This document shows positions 1 through 7,500 of a DNA stretch of 7,753 bases, piece by piece. The translations under genes and the position numbers were made by a program. This DNA comes from Gemmatimonadota bacterium (GTDB lineage Bacteria > Gemmatimonadota > Gemmatimonadetes > Longimicrobiales > Gaopeijiaceae), in the NCBI GenBank assembly GCA_018678395.1, contig JAHHMJ010000252.1:1-7753 (forward strand). The letters are read 5' to 3'. Under the pieces are notes generated by a model that saw only the letters and a program-made list of their open reading frames with translations, made no database searches and was not told where the DNA came from. How positions within the stretch are numbered: position 1 is the stretch's first letter; every line of letters begins with the position of its first letter.

Positions 1-618
1 ATCGGCCACGACGTCGGTCACGGTCAGCCGGGCGCCTCGGGCGTCGAGCTGACGAGCCAGCTGCATCCCGACGTTGCCCAGTCCCTGGACCGAAACGTGT
101 CGATCGGAGAGATCGAAGGAGCCCCACAGCCGCATCGCCACCGCCTCCATCGCTCGCACGACCCCGTACGCGGTGAAGGGCGACGGGTCTCCCATCCCTT
201 CATCCAATCCGCCGACGTACGCGGTTTCACGGGCGACCTGGGCCATGTCGTCGGTGGTGGTGCCGACGTCCTCTCCGGTCATGTACCGGCCGTCGAGACG
301 CTCGATGGCGCGCCCGTGAGCGCGAAAGAGCTCGATCCGGGCGCTCGCATCGGTCGGGGGCGGTCCGAGGATCACCGACTTGCCCCCGCCGAACGGCAGA
401 CCGGCGAGAGCGTTCTTGCAGGTCATGCCCCGCGCCAGGCGCAGCGCGGCGCCGAGGGCCGCCTCGAGCGACGGGTAACTGCGGAGACGCGTCCCACCCA
501 CCGCGGGACCGAGCACGGTGCTGTGTAGAACGAAGAGGGCCGTGTAGCCGACCCCGGGGTCTCGGGCGACCACGACCTCTTCGGGTCCGAAGGCGTCGAG
601 CTGCTCGAGCAGGGGCAT
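1..618 (-). CDS. Leucine dehydrogenase (Glu/Leu/Phe/Val dehydrogenase family), C-terminus beyond the left edge
   Basis: This enzyme carries out NAD-dependent reversible oxidative deamination of leucine, isoleucine and valine to their 2-oxo acids in the cytoplasm. Reading leftward from the ATG at 618-616 gives 206 residues open to the window edge. Family members are about 350-370 residues, so roughly 150 are missing. Visible hallmarks are GPAVGGTR (37-44) lining the substrate pocket, MTCKN with K68, GGGKS with catalytic K80, and GEDVGTT (115-121) with D117 matching the family's catalytic aspartate. K68 and K80 fall at the same numbers as in characterised Bacillus-type leucine dehydrogenases, which supports the start. 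The Rossmann nucleotide loop GLGNVG is at 179-184, and D202 at the end of the next strand favours NAD over NADP. The start lies 14 nt after the stop of the upstream outer-membrane protein gene, so cotranscription is likely. Phenylalanine or valine dehydrogenase is the main alternative, because the C-terminal specificity residues are not in view. Confidence 0.93.
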   Translation of the reverse strand, partial: MPLLEQLDAFGPEEVVVARDPGVGYTALFVLHSTVLGPAVGGTRLRSYPSLEAALGAALRLARGMTCKNALAGLPFGGGKSVILGPPPTDASARIELFRAHGRAIERLDGRYMTGEDVGTTTDDMAQVARETAYVGGLDEGMGDPSPFTAYGVVRAMEAVAMRLWGSFDLSDRHVSVQGLGNVGMQLARQLDARGARLTVTDVVAD

Positions 619-623
619 GGGTG

Positions 624-627
624 CTCC
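624..627 (-). promoter_or_regulatory. Ribosome binding site of the leucine dehydrogenase gene
   Basis: GGAG on the minus strand lies 5 nt before the ATG at 618. It sits entirely within the 14-nt gap after the stop codon of the upstream gene. This supports the chosen start and leaves no room for a separate conventional promoter inside the gap. Confidence 0.65.
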
Positions 628-632
628 GGGCC

Positions 633-3248
633 CTACGGTGTCAGCCAGTAGTTGACCTTGAAGACGAAGATGTTGTCCGGCTGGGCGTCGAAGAGCGCCC
701 CGCGGTCCCGCCCGAAGTCGAAGTCCCCGATGCCCCGGGCGTAGTCGCTCCGCACCTGCTGCCAGGCGAGGAAGAGCGTCGAGCCGGGCCGCCACTCCCA
801 GCGCAGCACCGCGTTGCCGCGGAGCGAACGGAAGTTGAAGTCCGGGTCGGGGCCGGCCCCCTCGAGGTCGGGGCGAGCGACGAAGGCGTACGACTTCGGT
901 GCGACCAGTTCGGCCGGCGGTCCGAAGTCGCCCGTCGAGATGAAGGGCTGCAGGAACGTCTCGAGTGACAGCCGCGGCGTGAAGGTGACGTTGAGCCGGG
1001 TGTTGAACGACACGCTGGTCTGCTCGAGGGGCGCGAAGATGTAGTCGCTGCCGAAGGTGGCTGCGTTCCCGGTGCCGGAGAGCGTGGTCAGGTACTGGGC
1101 GTCGACGAAGCTGCGACTGAACGCTGGACCGGTAGAGATGTTCCAGCGGTCCGAGCGGTACGAGACGTTCAATCCGCCACCGCGCGACCAGCCGTCGTAG
1201 TCGTCGATGGCCCCGTTCAGGTTGAGGCCGAAGGAGAGGGCCTTCCGGGAATCGGTCCCGAGGTTGAAGGTGCCCTGCCACCGTGCGGGCCGCTCCATCA
1301 GGGGGCCGCCGCGAGTCGCGCGATCGTCGTACGAGTCGTGGAAGCGGGCGACGAAGAGGCCCCCGGACCAGAATCCCAGAGTGCGGAAGTTCGCGTTCAG
1401 TCCCGAGAACCCCTGGATGCGCTCCCAGTCGAAGTTGTGCTCGACGCGGTTGGTCAGCGTCACACCGTAGTTGCGGAGGACCGAGCCCGGTCGGGTTTCG
1501 ACGTAGGTGAGGTTCGCCTGCGCGTCGCGCCGGTCGGTGCGGGTCTGGAAGCCGAGGTCGTTCACTTCGTAGTCGGGCGACGTCTCCGCGACGGCGACCG
1601 AGCCCCGCCAGTGGGTGCCCGCCTGCCTGGCCAGCGAGACCCCGACGGAGTGGCCGGTCATCGACGACAGATCGGTTTCGACGCCGAGATGCTCGGCGTC
1701 CGGACGTTGGAAGAAGTGATTCCCCGCGCGCTGCACCCGGACCAGGGCATCCGAGGACCCGCGGATGTGGCTCCACGCCGCGGTCCCCTGCACGACCCAC
1801 GCCCGGTTGCCGAACTCGTGCCTGAAGTCGATGCCGCCGCTGAAGGCGCCCGATCGCAGCGCCGCCTCCGCCTCGGGAGAGGTGAGCCGCCGGTTGGCCG
1901 AGGTGAACATGAAGCCGACGGCGCTTTGACCCTGACGAAGGTCCCGCCGGGCCCGGGCCACCAGGTAGTTCGACAGGGGCTCGACCGTGAAGTCGCCCGG
2001 GGCGCCACCCGGTGTCGGGAAGAACCGCGCGGTCTCCTCGGCGGTCACCGCCTCGATGAGGCCGAGGCTCCAGCCGCCCGTCTTCCCGGTGAACTTCGCC
2101 GCCCCGAGGATCGTGGTTCCGTCCGGCGCGTCGGCGTCACCGGGCGCCCGCAGCTGGGGCGCGCGGCCGATCCGGCGCGAGTAGAACATCTGCCCGCCGG
2201 ACGTGTTGCGGCCGAAGTCGAAGATCTCGCTGCCCTCGACGAAGAAGGGCCGCCGCTCCTGGAAGAACACCTCGTAGGTGCTGAGGTTGATGACCGCCGG
2301 GTCGACCTCGACCTGGCCGAAGTCCGGATTCACCGTCGCATTGAGAGTGAGCGTCGACGAAGCGCGCCACCGCAGGTCCAGCCCTCCCGAACCGAAGCTC
2401 TCGGCGTCCGAGCGGAAGGGATTGCCCCGCGGATCGATGCGCTCGTTGCGGGCGACGACGTACGGCAGCAGTTCGAGCGTGTTGCCCTGCGCGATGTCCT
2501 CGACGCCGAGGAGGTGGCCGTAGGTCGGGATCCCGCCCTGCTCGGTCCGGGGCACGAAGGTCGTCGTCGAGTACTCGCCCCGCCGACCGATCAACCGCTC
2601 GAGGAGGATCCCCCAGACCTGTTCGGCGTCCTCGCTGAACCGGATCTGACTGAACGGAATCCGGTATTCCGCGGTCCAGCCGCCGTCGTCGACCGTGGTC
2701 TCCACCTCCCACACCGCATCCCACGAGTTGTCGTCACCCTCCGAGCCCTGCCCGGTGACGGCCTTGATTGCGTCCCGCTGCACGCCCGCCGGGTTCACGT
2801 CGAAGACGAAGCCGGTGCGATGGTCGTGGTACGAATCGATGACGACCCCGAGCCAGTCCGAGTCGAGGAGACCCATGTCCCGGCGTCCCAGTCGGCTCTG
2901 GACTCGCCCCCGATCGTGGAGGCGCACGCCGATGTAGAGGGCCTCCGTGTCGTAGAGGATCCGGGCTTCGGTGCGCTCGGATGCCGGTTGGCCCTCTTCC
3001 GGATCGACCTGGACGAACTCATCGACGACCGGCGCGCTCGCCCACGACTCCTCGTCCAGAACGCCGTCGATCACAATGGGCCCCGCGGTCCGAACCGCGC
3101 GGTGGATCGGCCGCGAGGTGACGTGCTCGTCCTCCGGCATGGGCGGTGCCTGACCCGCGAGTGCGGCCGGACTCGCCGAGAGCGCGGCGGCCGCCGCGGT
3201 GAGGACTACGGTGAAGGGGCCGAATCGGCGGCAGCGAGTGGACGGCAT
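633..3248 (-). CDS. Outer-membrane CBM9-like/DUF5916 beta-barrel protein
   Basis: This is an 871-residue exported protein. Residues 1-31 form a signal peptide: basic start, hydrophobic stretch 12-31, and a likely cut after ALA (29-31). Residues about 56-215 are a carbohydrate-binding family 9-like domain, with IVIDGVLDEESW (58-69), DSDWLGVVID (129-138) and WTAEYRIPFSQIRF (191-204). From about 240 to the end is the DUF5916 region. Its signature starts at NPDFGQVEVDP (307-317) and continues through NLSTYEVFF and ERRPFFVEGSEIF (331-343). A long series of alternating beta strands rich in aromatic residues follows, ending in NYWLTP, as expected for an outer-membrane barrel. The reading frame stays open for 311 codons upstream of 3248, but that stretch overlaps the hydrolase gene in another frame and has no family similarity. 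The signal peptide and a GAGGT at 3253-3257 fix the start at 3248. Length is normal for the family. The biochemical role of DUF5916 proteins is not established; surface binding or uptake is inferred. Confidence 0.93.
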   Translation of the reverse strand: MPSTRCRRFGPFTVVLTAAAAALSASPAALAGQAPPMPEDEHVTSRPIHRAVRTAGPIVIDGVLDEESWASAPVVDEFVQVDPEEGQPASERTEARILYDTEALYIGVRLHDRGRVQSRLGRRDMGLLDSDWLGVVIDSYHDHRTGFVFDVNPAGVQRDAIKAVTGQGSEGDDNSWDAVWEVETTVDDGGWTAEYRIPFSQIRFSEDAEQVWGILLERLIGRRGEYSTTTFVPRTEQGGIPTYGHLLGVEDIAQGNTLELLPYVVARNERIDPRGNPFRSDAESFGSGGLDLRWRASSTLTLNATVNPDFGQVEVDPAVINLSTYEVFFQERRPFFVEGSEIFDFGRNTSGGQMFYSRRIGRAPQLRAPGDADAPDGTTILGAAKFTGKTGGWSLGLIEAVTAEETARFFPTPGGAPGDFTVEPLSNYLVARARRDLRQGQSAVGFMFTSANRRLTSPEAEAALRSGAFSGGIDFRHEFGNRAWVVQGTAAWSHIRGSSDALVRVQRAGNHFFQRPDAEHLGVETDLSSMTGHSVGVSLARQAGTHWRGSVAVAETSPDYEVNDLGFQTRTDRRDAQANLTYVETRPGSVLRNYGVTLTNRVEHNFDWERIQGFSGLNANFRTLGFWSGGLFVARFHDSYDDRATRGGPLMERPARWQGTFNLGTDSRKALSFGLNLNGAIDDYDGWSRGGGLNVSYRSDRWNISTGPAFSRSFVDAQYLTTLSGTGNAATFGSDYIFAPLEQTSVSFNTRLNVTFTPRLSLETFLQPFISTGDFGPPAELVAPKSYAFVARPDLEGAGPDPDFNFRSLRGNAVLRWEWRPGSTLFLAWQQVRSDYARGIGDFDFGRDRGALFDAQPDNIFVFKVNYWLTP

Positions 3249-3385
3249 CGAGACCTCGGTCGTTGGGGGGCGCCGGTGCCCTCGAGACCGCCTGTCCAGA
3301 CCGCCCCCGCACCCCGCGCACGTATCGACGTACGTCGGCGGCCCGCATGGGGTTTCCGCCGGGGCCATGCCCGAGGTGCGAGGGG
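3249..3385. other. 137-nt gap between the hydrolase and CBM9/DUF5916 genes
   Basis: This non-coding, very G+C-rich spacer lies between two genes read leftward. It holds the GAGGT ribosome binding site next to the downstream gene and a perfect 12-bp palindrome, CGACGTACGTCG, at 3326-3337. I see no T-tailed hairpin that would end transcription after the hydrolase and no recognisable -35/-10 pair. The spacer could therefore hold a promoter of unfamiliar type or simply be an untranslated part of one transcript. No short gene with convincing features is visible in it. Confidence 0.5.
3253..3257 (-). promoter_or_regulatory. Ribosome binding site deciding the start of the CBM9/DUF5916 gene
   Basis: GAGGT on the minus strand ends 4 nt before the ATG at 3248. 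The spacing is a little short. With the signal peptide that begins at this ATG, it argues for this start over in-frame starts farther upstream inside the hydrolase gene. Confidence 0.5.
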
Positions 3386-4363
3386 TCAACGCCCGGCCAC
3401 CTCGTGGACGAAGCCCGACAATGCTCGCACGAAGCGGGGCATGCAGCGCTCGATGTGGGCCGCGTGGTCGCACCCCGGCAACACGACCCAGGCCTTGTGG
3501 GCCGTGCCGAGGCCGCCGAAGAGAGCGTCCTGGACCACGGTCGGTGCGAAGGGGTCGAGTTCCCCCTGGAGAATCAGCGTGGGCACGATCAGCGAGTCGG
3601 GCGCGAGCGCGTTGAACTCGTGAGCGGCCCGGAGGTCGACGCGGATCGGGTCGGCGGTGAGAGCCGCATCGACGAATGCCTCGATCGCGGTGGCGGAGAT
3701 CGATCCGGGGGTGATGAAGTCGCTGCGGGCGGCCTCGGCGGTCGTCGGTCGGCGCGGTGCTGCGGTCGGCTCCTCGACCTCGGGCAGCAGCCGTTCGGGG
3801 TGATGCACGTAGCCGTACAGCGCGACACCGGAGACCGACTCGGGGTTCCGCTGTGCGGTCAGGTGGGCCACGGTCGCCCCGTACGACCATCCCATCACGG
3901 CGGGCGCCGGCAGGTCCGGATGGCGCGCGCGAATCCACTCCAGGACTCTGGCCGCGTCGGCGGCCATCCGGTTCGGGGTGAGCCACCCGGAGGAGTCCCG
4001 GGGGGTGGCTCCGTAGCCCCGCGCGTCCAGGGCGTAGACGGCGATGCCGCGGTCGGCGAGCGCACGCATCAGCGACAAGTCCTCGCCCGGTGCCTGCAGG
4101 TCGAAGTCGGGGATCGAACTCCACGTCCGGCCGTGAAGCAGCAGTGCCACCGCCTCGACGTTCGCGGGTGTGCGGCCCCACACCGCCATCGGGTGGCCGT
4201 CCACCTCGACGGTGTAGCGGTCGGGTGGGCCGAGCGTCTCGTCGGACGCGCGGTCGCCGTCATCTCGGGGGACGGGGGTGCATGCCATCGTGGCCAGACA
4301 CACGAGGGCCACGAGGTGCGTCTGGGTGGTGCGTGCGAGCGATCGGACACTTCGCCGATTCAT
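3386..4363 (-). CDS. Exported alpha/beta-hydrolase fold protein
   Basis: This is a 325-residue serine hydrolase of the alpha/beta fold. The N-terminus has a basic segment (RR at 3-4, R7, R11), a hydrophobic stretch 17-27, and C28 in TMAC. C28 could be a lipidated cysteine, although T at -3 makes the lipobox weak; a plain signal peptide or signal anchor is also possible. The mature part begins with a strand (51-63) and then LLLHGRTW (75-81), the oxyanion-hole loop. The nucleophile elbow is GWSYG (158-162) with S160. The acid is D270 in QGELDPF. The histidine is H300 in GCDHAAH, with H303 as the alternative. All triad residues are in order and correctly spaced. Likely activity is on an ester, amide or peptide in the periplasm; the substrate cannot be read from sequence. 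No Shine-Dalgarno-like purine run precedes the ATG at 4363-4361. The gene diverges from the amidohydrolase and lies 137 nt upstream of the outer-membrane protein gene. Confidence 0.9.
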   Translation of the reverse strand: MNRRSVRSLARTTQTHLVALVCLATMACTPVPRDDGDRASDETLGPPDRYTVEVDGHPMAVWGRTPANVEAVALLLHGRTWSSIPDFDLQAPGEDLSLMRALADRGIAVYALDARGYGATPRDSSGWLTPNRMAADAARVLEWIRARHPDLPAPAVMGWSYGATVAHLTAQRNPESVSGVALYGYVHHPERLLPEVEEPTAAPRRPTTAEAARSDFITPGSISATAIEAFVDAALTADPIRVDLRAAHEFNALAPDSLIVPTLILQGELDPFAPTVVQDALFGGLGTAHKAWVVLPGCDHAAHIERCMPRFVRALSGFVHEVAGR

Positions 4364-4457
4364 GTGTGCGCGGGTGCGAGGGGAAGGACTGCCGATCAGC
4401 TTGCGGCTCGCCGGTGGGTCGCGCCAGCGAGGCGCCCTCGCGCAGCGTGCCGGGGCC

Positions 4458-4474
4458 GGGTCGACGTCCGACCC
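4458..4474. repeat. Short inverted repeat, possible operator
   Basis: GGGTCG (4458-4463) and CGACCC (4469-4474) are perfect reverse complements separated by the 5-nt ACGTC. The repeat lies 23 nt upstream of the TAGAAT hexamer. The position suits a regulator binding site, but a 6-bp arm arises easily by chance in DNA this rich in G and C. No regulator gene is in the window. Confidence 0.25.
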
Positions 4475-4496
4475 TGCATCCCGTCGGGTCCCCCGT

Positions 4497-4502
4497 TAGA
4501 AT
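4497..4502 (+). promoter_or_regulatory. Candidate -10 element for the amidohydrolase gene
   Basis: TAGAAT matches the sigma-70 type TATAAT at five of six bases and is one of the few A/T-rich spots in the region. No good -35 hexamer lies 16-18 nt upstream; CTGCAT at 4474-4479 matches TTGACA poorly. If it is used, transcription would start near 4509 and leave a leader of about 50 nt. Confidence 0.33.
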
Positions 4503-4547
4503 CCGCGCGACCGACCGCGGGGGGCGCGGGCGGCACCACGGTTCGAC

Positions 4548-4551
4548 GGAG
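4548..4551 (+). promoter_or_regulatory. Probable ribosome binding site of the amidohydrolase gene
   Basis: GGAG lies 10 nt before the ATG at 4562-4564, slightly farther than usual. No other in-frame start nearby has a better site, and the signal peptide begins directly at this ATG. Confidence 0.45.
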
Positions 4552-4561
4552 TGGTTTCGGG

Positions 4562-7500
4562 ATGAAGGCGACTGGAAGGCTTTCGCGGTGGGGAAGAGCG
4601 GCATGGCGGGGAGGGACGGTTCTCGCGACCGCGCTCGCCTGGACGGCCGTGGGTGCGGTCGAGCCGGGCTCCGCGCAGGAACGAGACGACGAGGGCTGGA
4701 CCATCGATCACACCTGGACCGACACGGCCCGAGTCCGCTTCACGGTCGACGAGGGCACCTGGATGAACGTCGACGTCTCGCCCGACGGGCGGACGATCGT
4801 CTTCGACCTGCTCGGCGACCTCTACACGATGCCGATCGACGGTGGTACGGCGACCCGCATCAGCGGCGGACCCGCCTTCGAGTTCCACCCGCGCTTCTCG
4901 CCCGACGGGTCGCGCATCGCCTTCGTGTCCGACCGGGACGGGATGAACAACATCTGGACCGTGGCGCCCGACGGAGCGGACGCTACCCAGGTGACCGCCG
5001 AGAGCGAGCGGGACGTCAACTCCCCGGAATGGTCGGCCGACGGCGAGCACCTCCTGGTGCGCAAGCACTTCGTCTTCTCGCGTTCGCTCGGCGCGGGCGA
5101 GATCTGGATGTACCACCACACGGGGGGGGCGGGCCTGCAGGTCACCGATCGACCCAACGAGCAGCAGGATCAGGGTGAGCCCGCGGTCTCTCCGGACGGC
5201 GCGTGGGTCTACTACTCGCAGGACGTCACCCCGGGCCCGCTCTTCCAGTACAACAAGGATCCCAACCCGGGCATCTACGCGATTCGTCGGCGCCACCTGG
5301 TCACCGGTGAGCAGGAGACGGTCACGCGCCGGCCCGGCGGCTCGATCACGCCGATGCCCCACCCCGACGGCCGTCATCTGGCCTTCATACGCCGCGTACG
5401 GGAGAAGACGGTCCTGTTCCTGAAGGATCTCGAGTCCGGTGCGGAGTGGCCCGTGTTCGACGGGCTCGAGCACGACATGCAGGAGGCGTGGGCCATCCAC
5501 GGGCCGTACACGCGGTACGCCTGGGTGCCGGGCACCGACCACGTGGTCATCTGGGCACAGGGGCGCATCCACCGCATCGATACGGCCACCGGAGAGGCGA
5601 CCGAGATCCCGTTCGCGGCCGACGTCGACATCCGCGTGCAGCAGGCGGTGCGGGCGCCGGTCGCCGTGGCGCCCGACGAGGTCGACGTGCGGATGCTGCG
5701 TCACGTGGCGACCTCTCCGAACGGTTCGCGCGTTGCCTTCTCGGCGCTGGGACGCCTCTGGGTCACGGATGCCGACGGCCGTGGTCAAGCACGACGCCTG
5801 ACCTCCGCCGATGAGATCGAGGCATTCCCGCAGTGGTCGCCGGACGGTCTCAGCATCGTCTACGCCACCTGGGACGACGACGAGTTGGGAGCGATCAAGA
5901 TCGTCTCTGCCGCAGGGGGAGAGGGGCGGGCCGTGATCGATGCCCCGGGCCAGTATTCCGAACCGTCCTTTTCGCCGGACGGGACGAGGGTGGTGTACCG
6001 GCGTACCGGGGGCGATTCCCGCCGCGGTACCCTCTACACGGGCGAGACGGGGATCTACACGGTGGCCGTCGCCGGGGGGGCTCCCATCATGGTGCGGGCG
6101 AGCGGCAGCGCACCCTTTTTCTCGCCCGACGGAGAGCGGATCCTCTTCGAGGGGTTCGATGATGGTGCCGCACTCCAGTCGATGGCGCTCGACGGGACCG
6201 AGGTGGTGACGCACCTGCGCGGTGGGCAGGTCCAGGACTGGGCCGTCTCGCCGGACGGCGGCTGGGTCGCGTTCGTGCAGGGCTGGCGGACCCACCTCGC
6301 ACGGTTCCCGCGCTCGGGCCGGGTCCTGAACCTCGACGCGGGTGCACGGGGATTCCCGGTCACGCAGATCTCGGCCGAGTCGGGTGCGTTCCTGCACTGG
6401 TCGGACTCCGAGACGGTGCACTGGACGATGGGGCCCGAGTATTTCAGTCGTGCGCTCGCCGAGTCGTTCGCCTTCGTGGGCGGAGGCACGGAGGACACGG
6501 TCGAGGAGCCCGAGACCGGCGGCGTCGACCTCGGCTTCACGGTGCCTGCGGACGTGCCCACCGGGACCGTCGCCTTCGTCGGGGGGCGGATCATCACCGC
6601 GGCCGACGACCCGAGCGCCTCGGGCGCTACGGGGGGCGTCATCGACGCCGGGACGATCGTGGTCGAGGGCAACCGGATCGTCGCGGTGGGACCGACCGAT
6701 CAGGTCTCCGTGCCCGAGGACGCGCACGTCGTCGACGCGTCAGGCAAGACGCTGATGCCCGGCATCATCGACGCGCACGCCCACTTCGGTTCGGCCGGCG
6801 GCGGGATGACCGCCGAGACGGATTGGGGATTCTTTGCGAACCTCGCCTTCGGGGTGACCACCGGCCACGACCCGTCGAACAGCAACCAGATGATCTTCAC
6901 CGACGGTGAGATGGTGCGAGCCGGCATGAAGCTCGGGCCCCGGGTCTTCTCGACGGGCAGCATCCTCTACGGAGCGGTCACGCCGTTCCGCAGCCGCACG
7001 AATTCGTACGCCGACGCCCTGATGCACGTGCGGCGACAGAAGGCCGACGGCGCGCCCAGCGTGAAGTCCTACAACCAGCGGCGCCGCGACGCGCGCCAGT
7101 GGATCCTGGAGGCGGCGCACGACGAGGGCATCAACGTCGTCCCCGAGGGGGGCTCGACCCTCTACCAGAACCTCTCGCAGGTCATCGACGGGCACACGAC
7201 CATCGAGCACAACCTCCCTCCCGGGGCGCTCTACGAGGACGTGCTCACCCTGTGGGGGCAGACCGGAGTCGCATACACGCCGACCCTGGGGGTCAGTTAC
7301 GGAGGCATCTCGGGCGAGTACTACTGGTACGAGCACACCGACGTCTGGGAGAACGAACGGCTACTCACCTTCGTGCCCCGCGACGTGGTCGATCCGCGGT
7401 CCCGTCGCCGGCTCAAGATGGCTGGGGAGGGGGACTACCATCACATCGCGGTGGCCCGTCACGTGAACGACCTCAACGCGCGCGGCGTGCGCACCAACAT

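Larger units (their letters stand above)
4364..4561. promoter_or_regulatory. Divergent intergenic region between the hydrolase and amidohydrolase genes
   Basis: These 198 nt separate two divergently read start codons, so they must serve transcription start in both directions unless a promoter lies inside a gene. On the plus strand there is a TAGAAT -10-like hexamer (4497-4502), a 6-bp inverted repeat (4458-4474) just upstream of it, and a GGAG ribosome binding site (4548-4551). On the minus strand, no clear promoter hexamers or ribosome binding site were found before the hydrolase ATG. A long frame read rightward crosses this region, but it is a composition artefact antisense to the hydrolase. 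Confidence 0.6.

Noticed and set aside
97..528. 143-codon plus-strand frame opposite the leucine dehydrogenase
   Set aside because: The minus strand encodes an uninterrupted leucine dehydrogenase with all catalytic motifs. The plus frame has no recognisable features.
3264..3285. G/C-rich partial hairpin in the 137-nt gap, considered as a terminator
   Set aside because: The stem is only about four base pairs and no T-run follows on either strand, so it does not meet the form of an intrinsic terminator.
1338..3623. 761-codon open frame on the plus strand
   Set aside because: It is antisense to the CBM9/DUF5916 gene and the hydrolase 3' end. Its translation is rich in R, G, E and V without recognisable domains, and it has no export signal. 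The G/C-biased third positions of the real gene explain the lack of stops.
3249..4181. 311-codon N-terminal extension of the CBM9/DUF5916 frame
   Set aside because: The extension overlaps the intact alpha/beta hydrolase gene in another frame and has no domain features. The signal peptide and ribosome binding site at 3248 show the true start.
4090..5178. 362-codon plus-strand frame spanning the divergent region
   Set aside because: It is antisense to the hydrolase, crosses the intergenic region, and then runs out of frame with the propeller gene. It has arginine/glycine-rich composition and no motif. It is a shadow.
4496..6727. 743-codon open frame on the minus strand
   Set aside because: It is antisense to the propeller/amidohydrolase gene, which has clear domain motifs throughout. 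The translation is low-complexity, dominated by R, G, D, H and V, and its 5' end lies inside the amidohydrolase domain.
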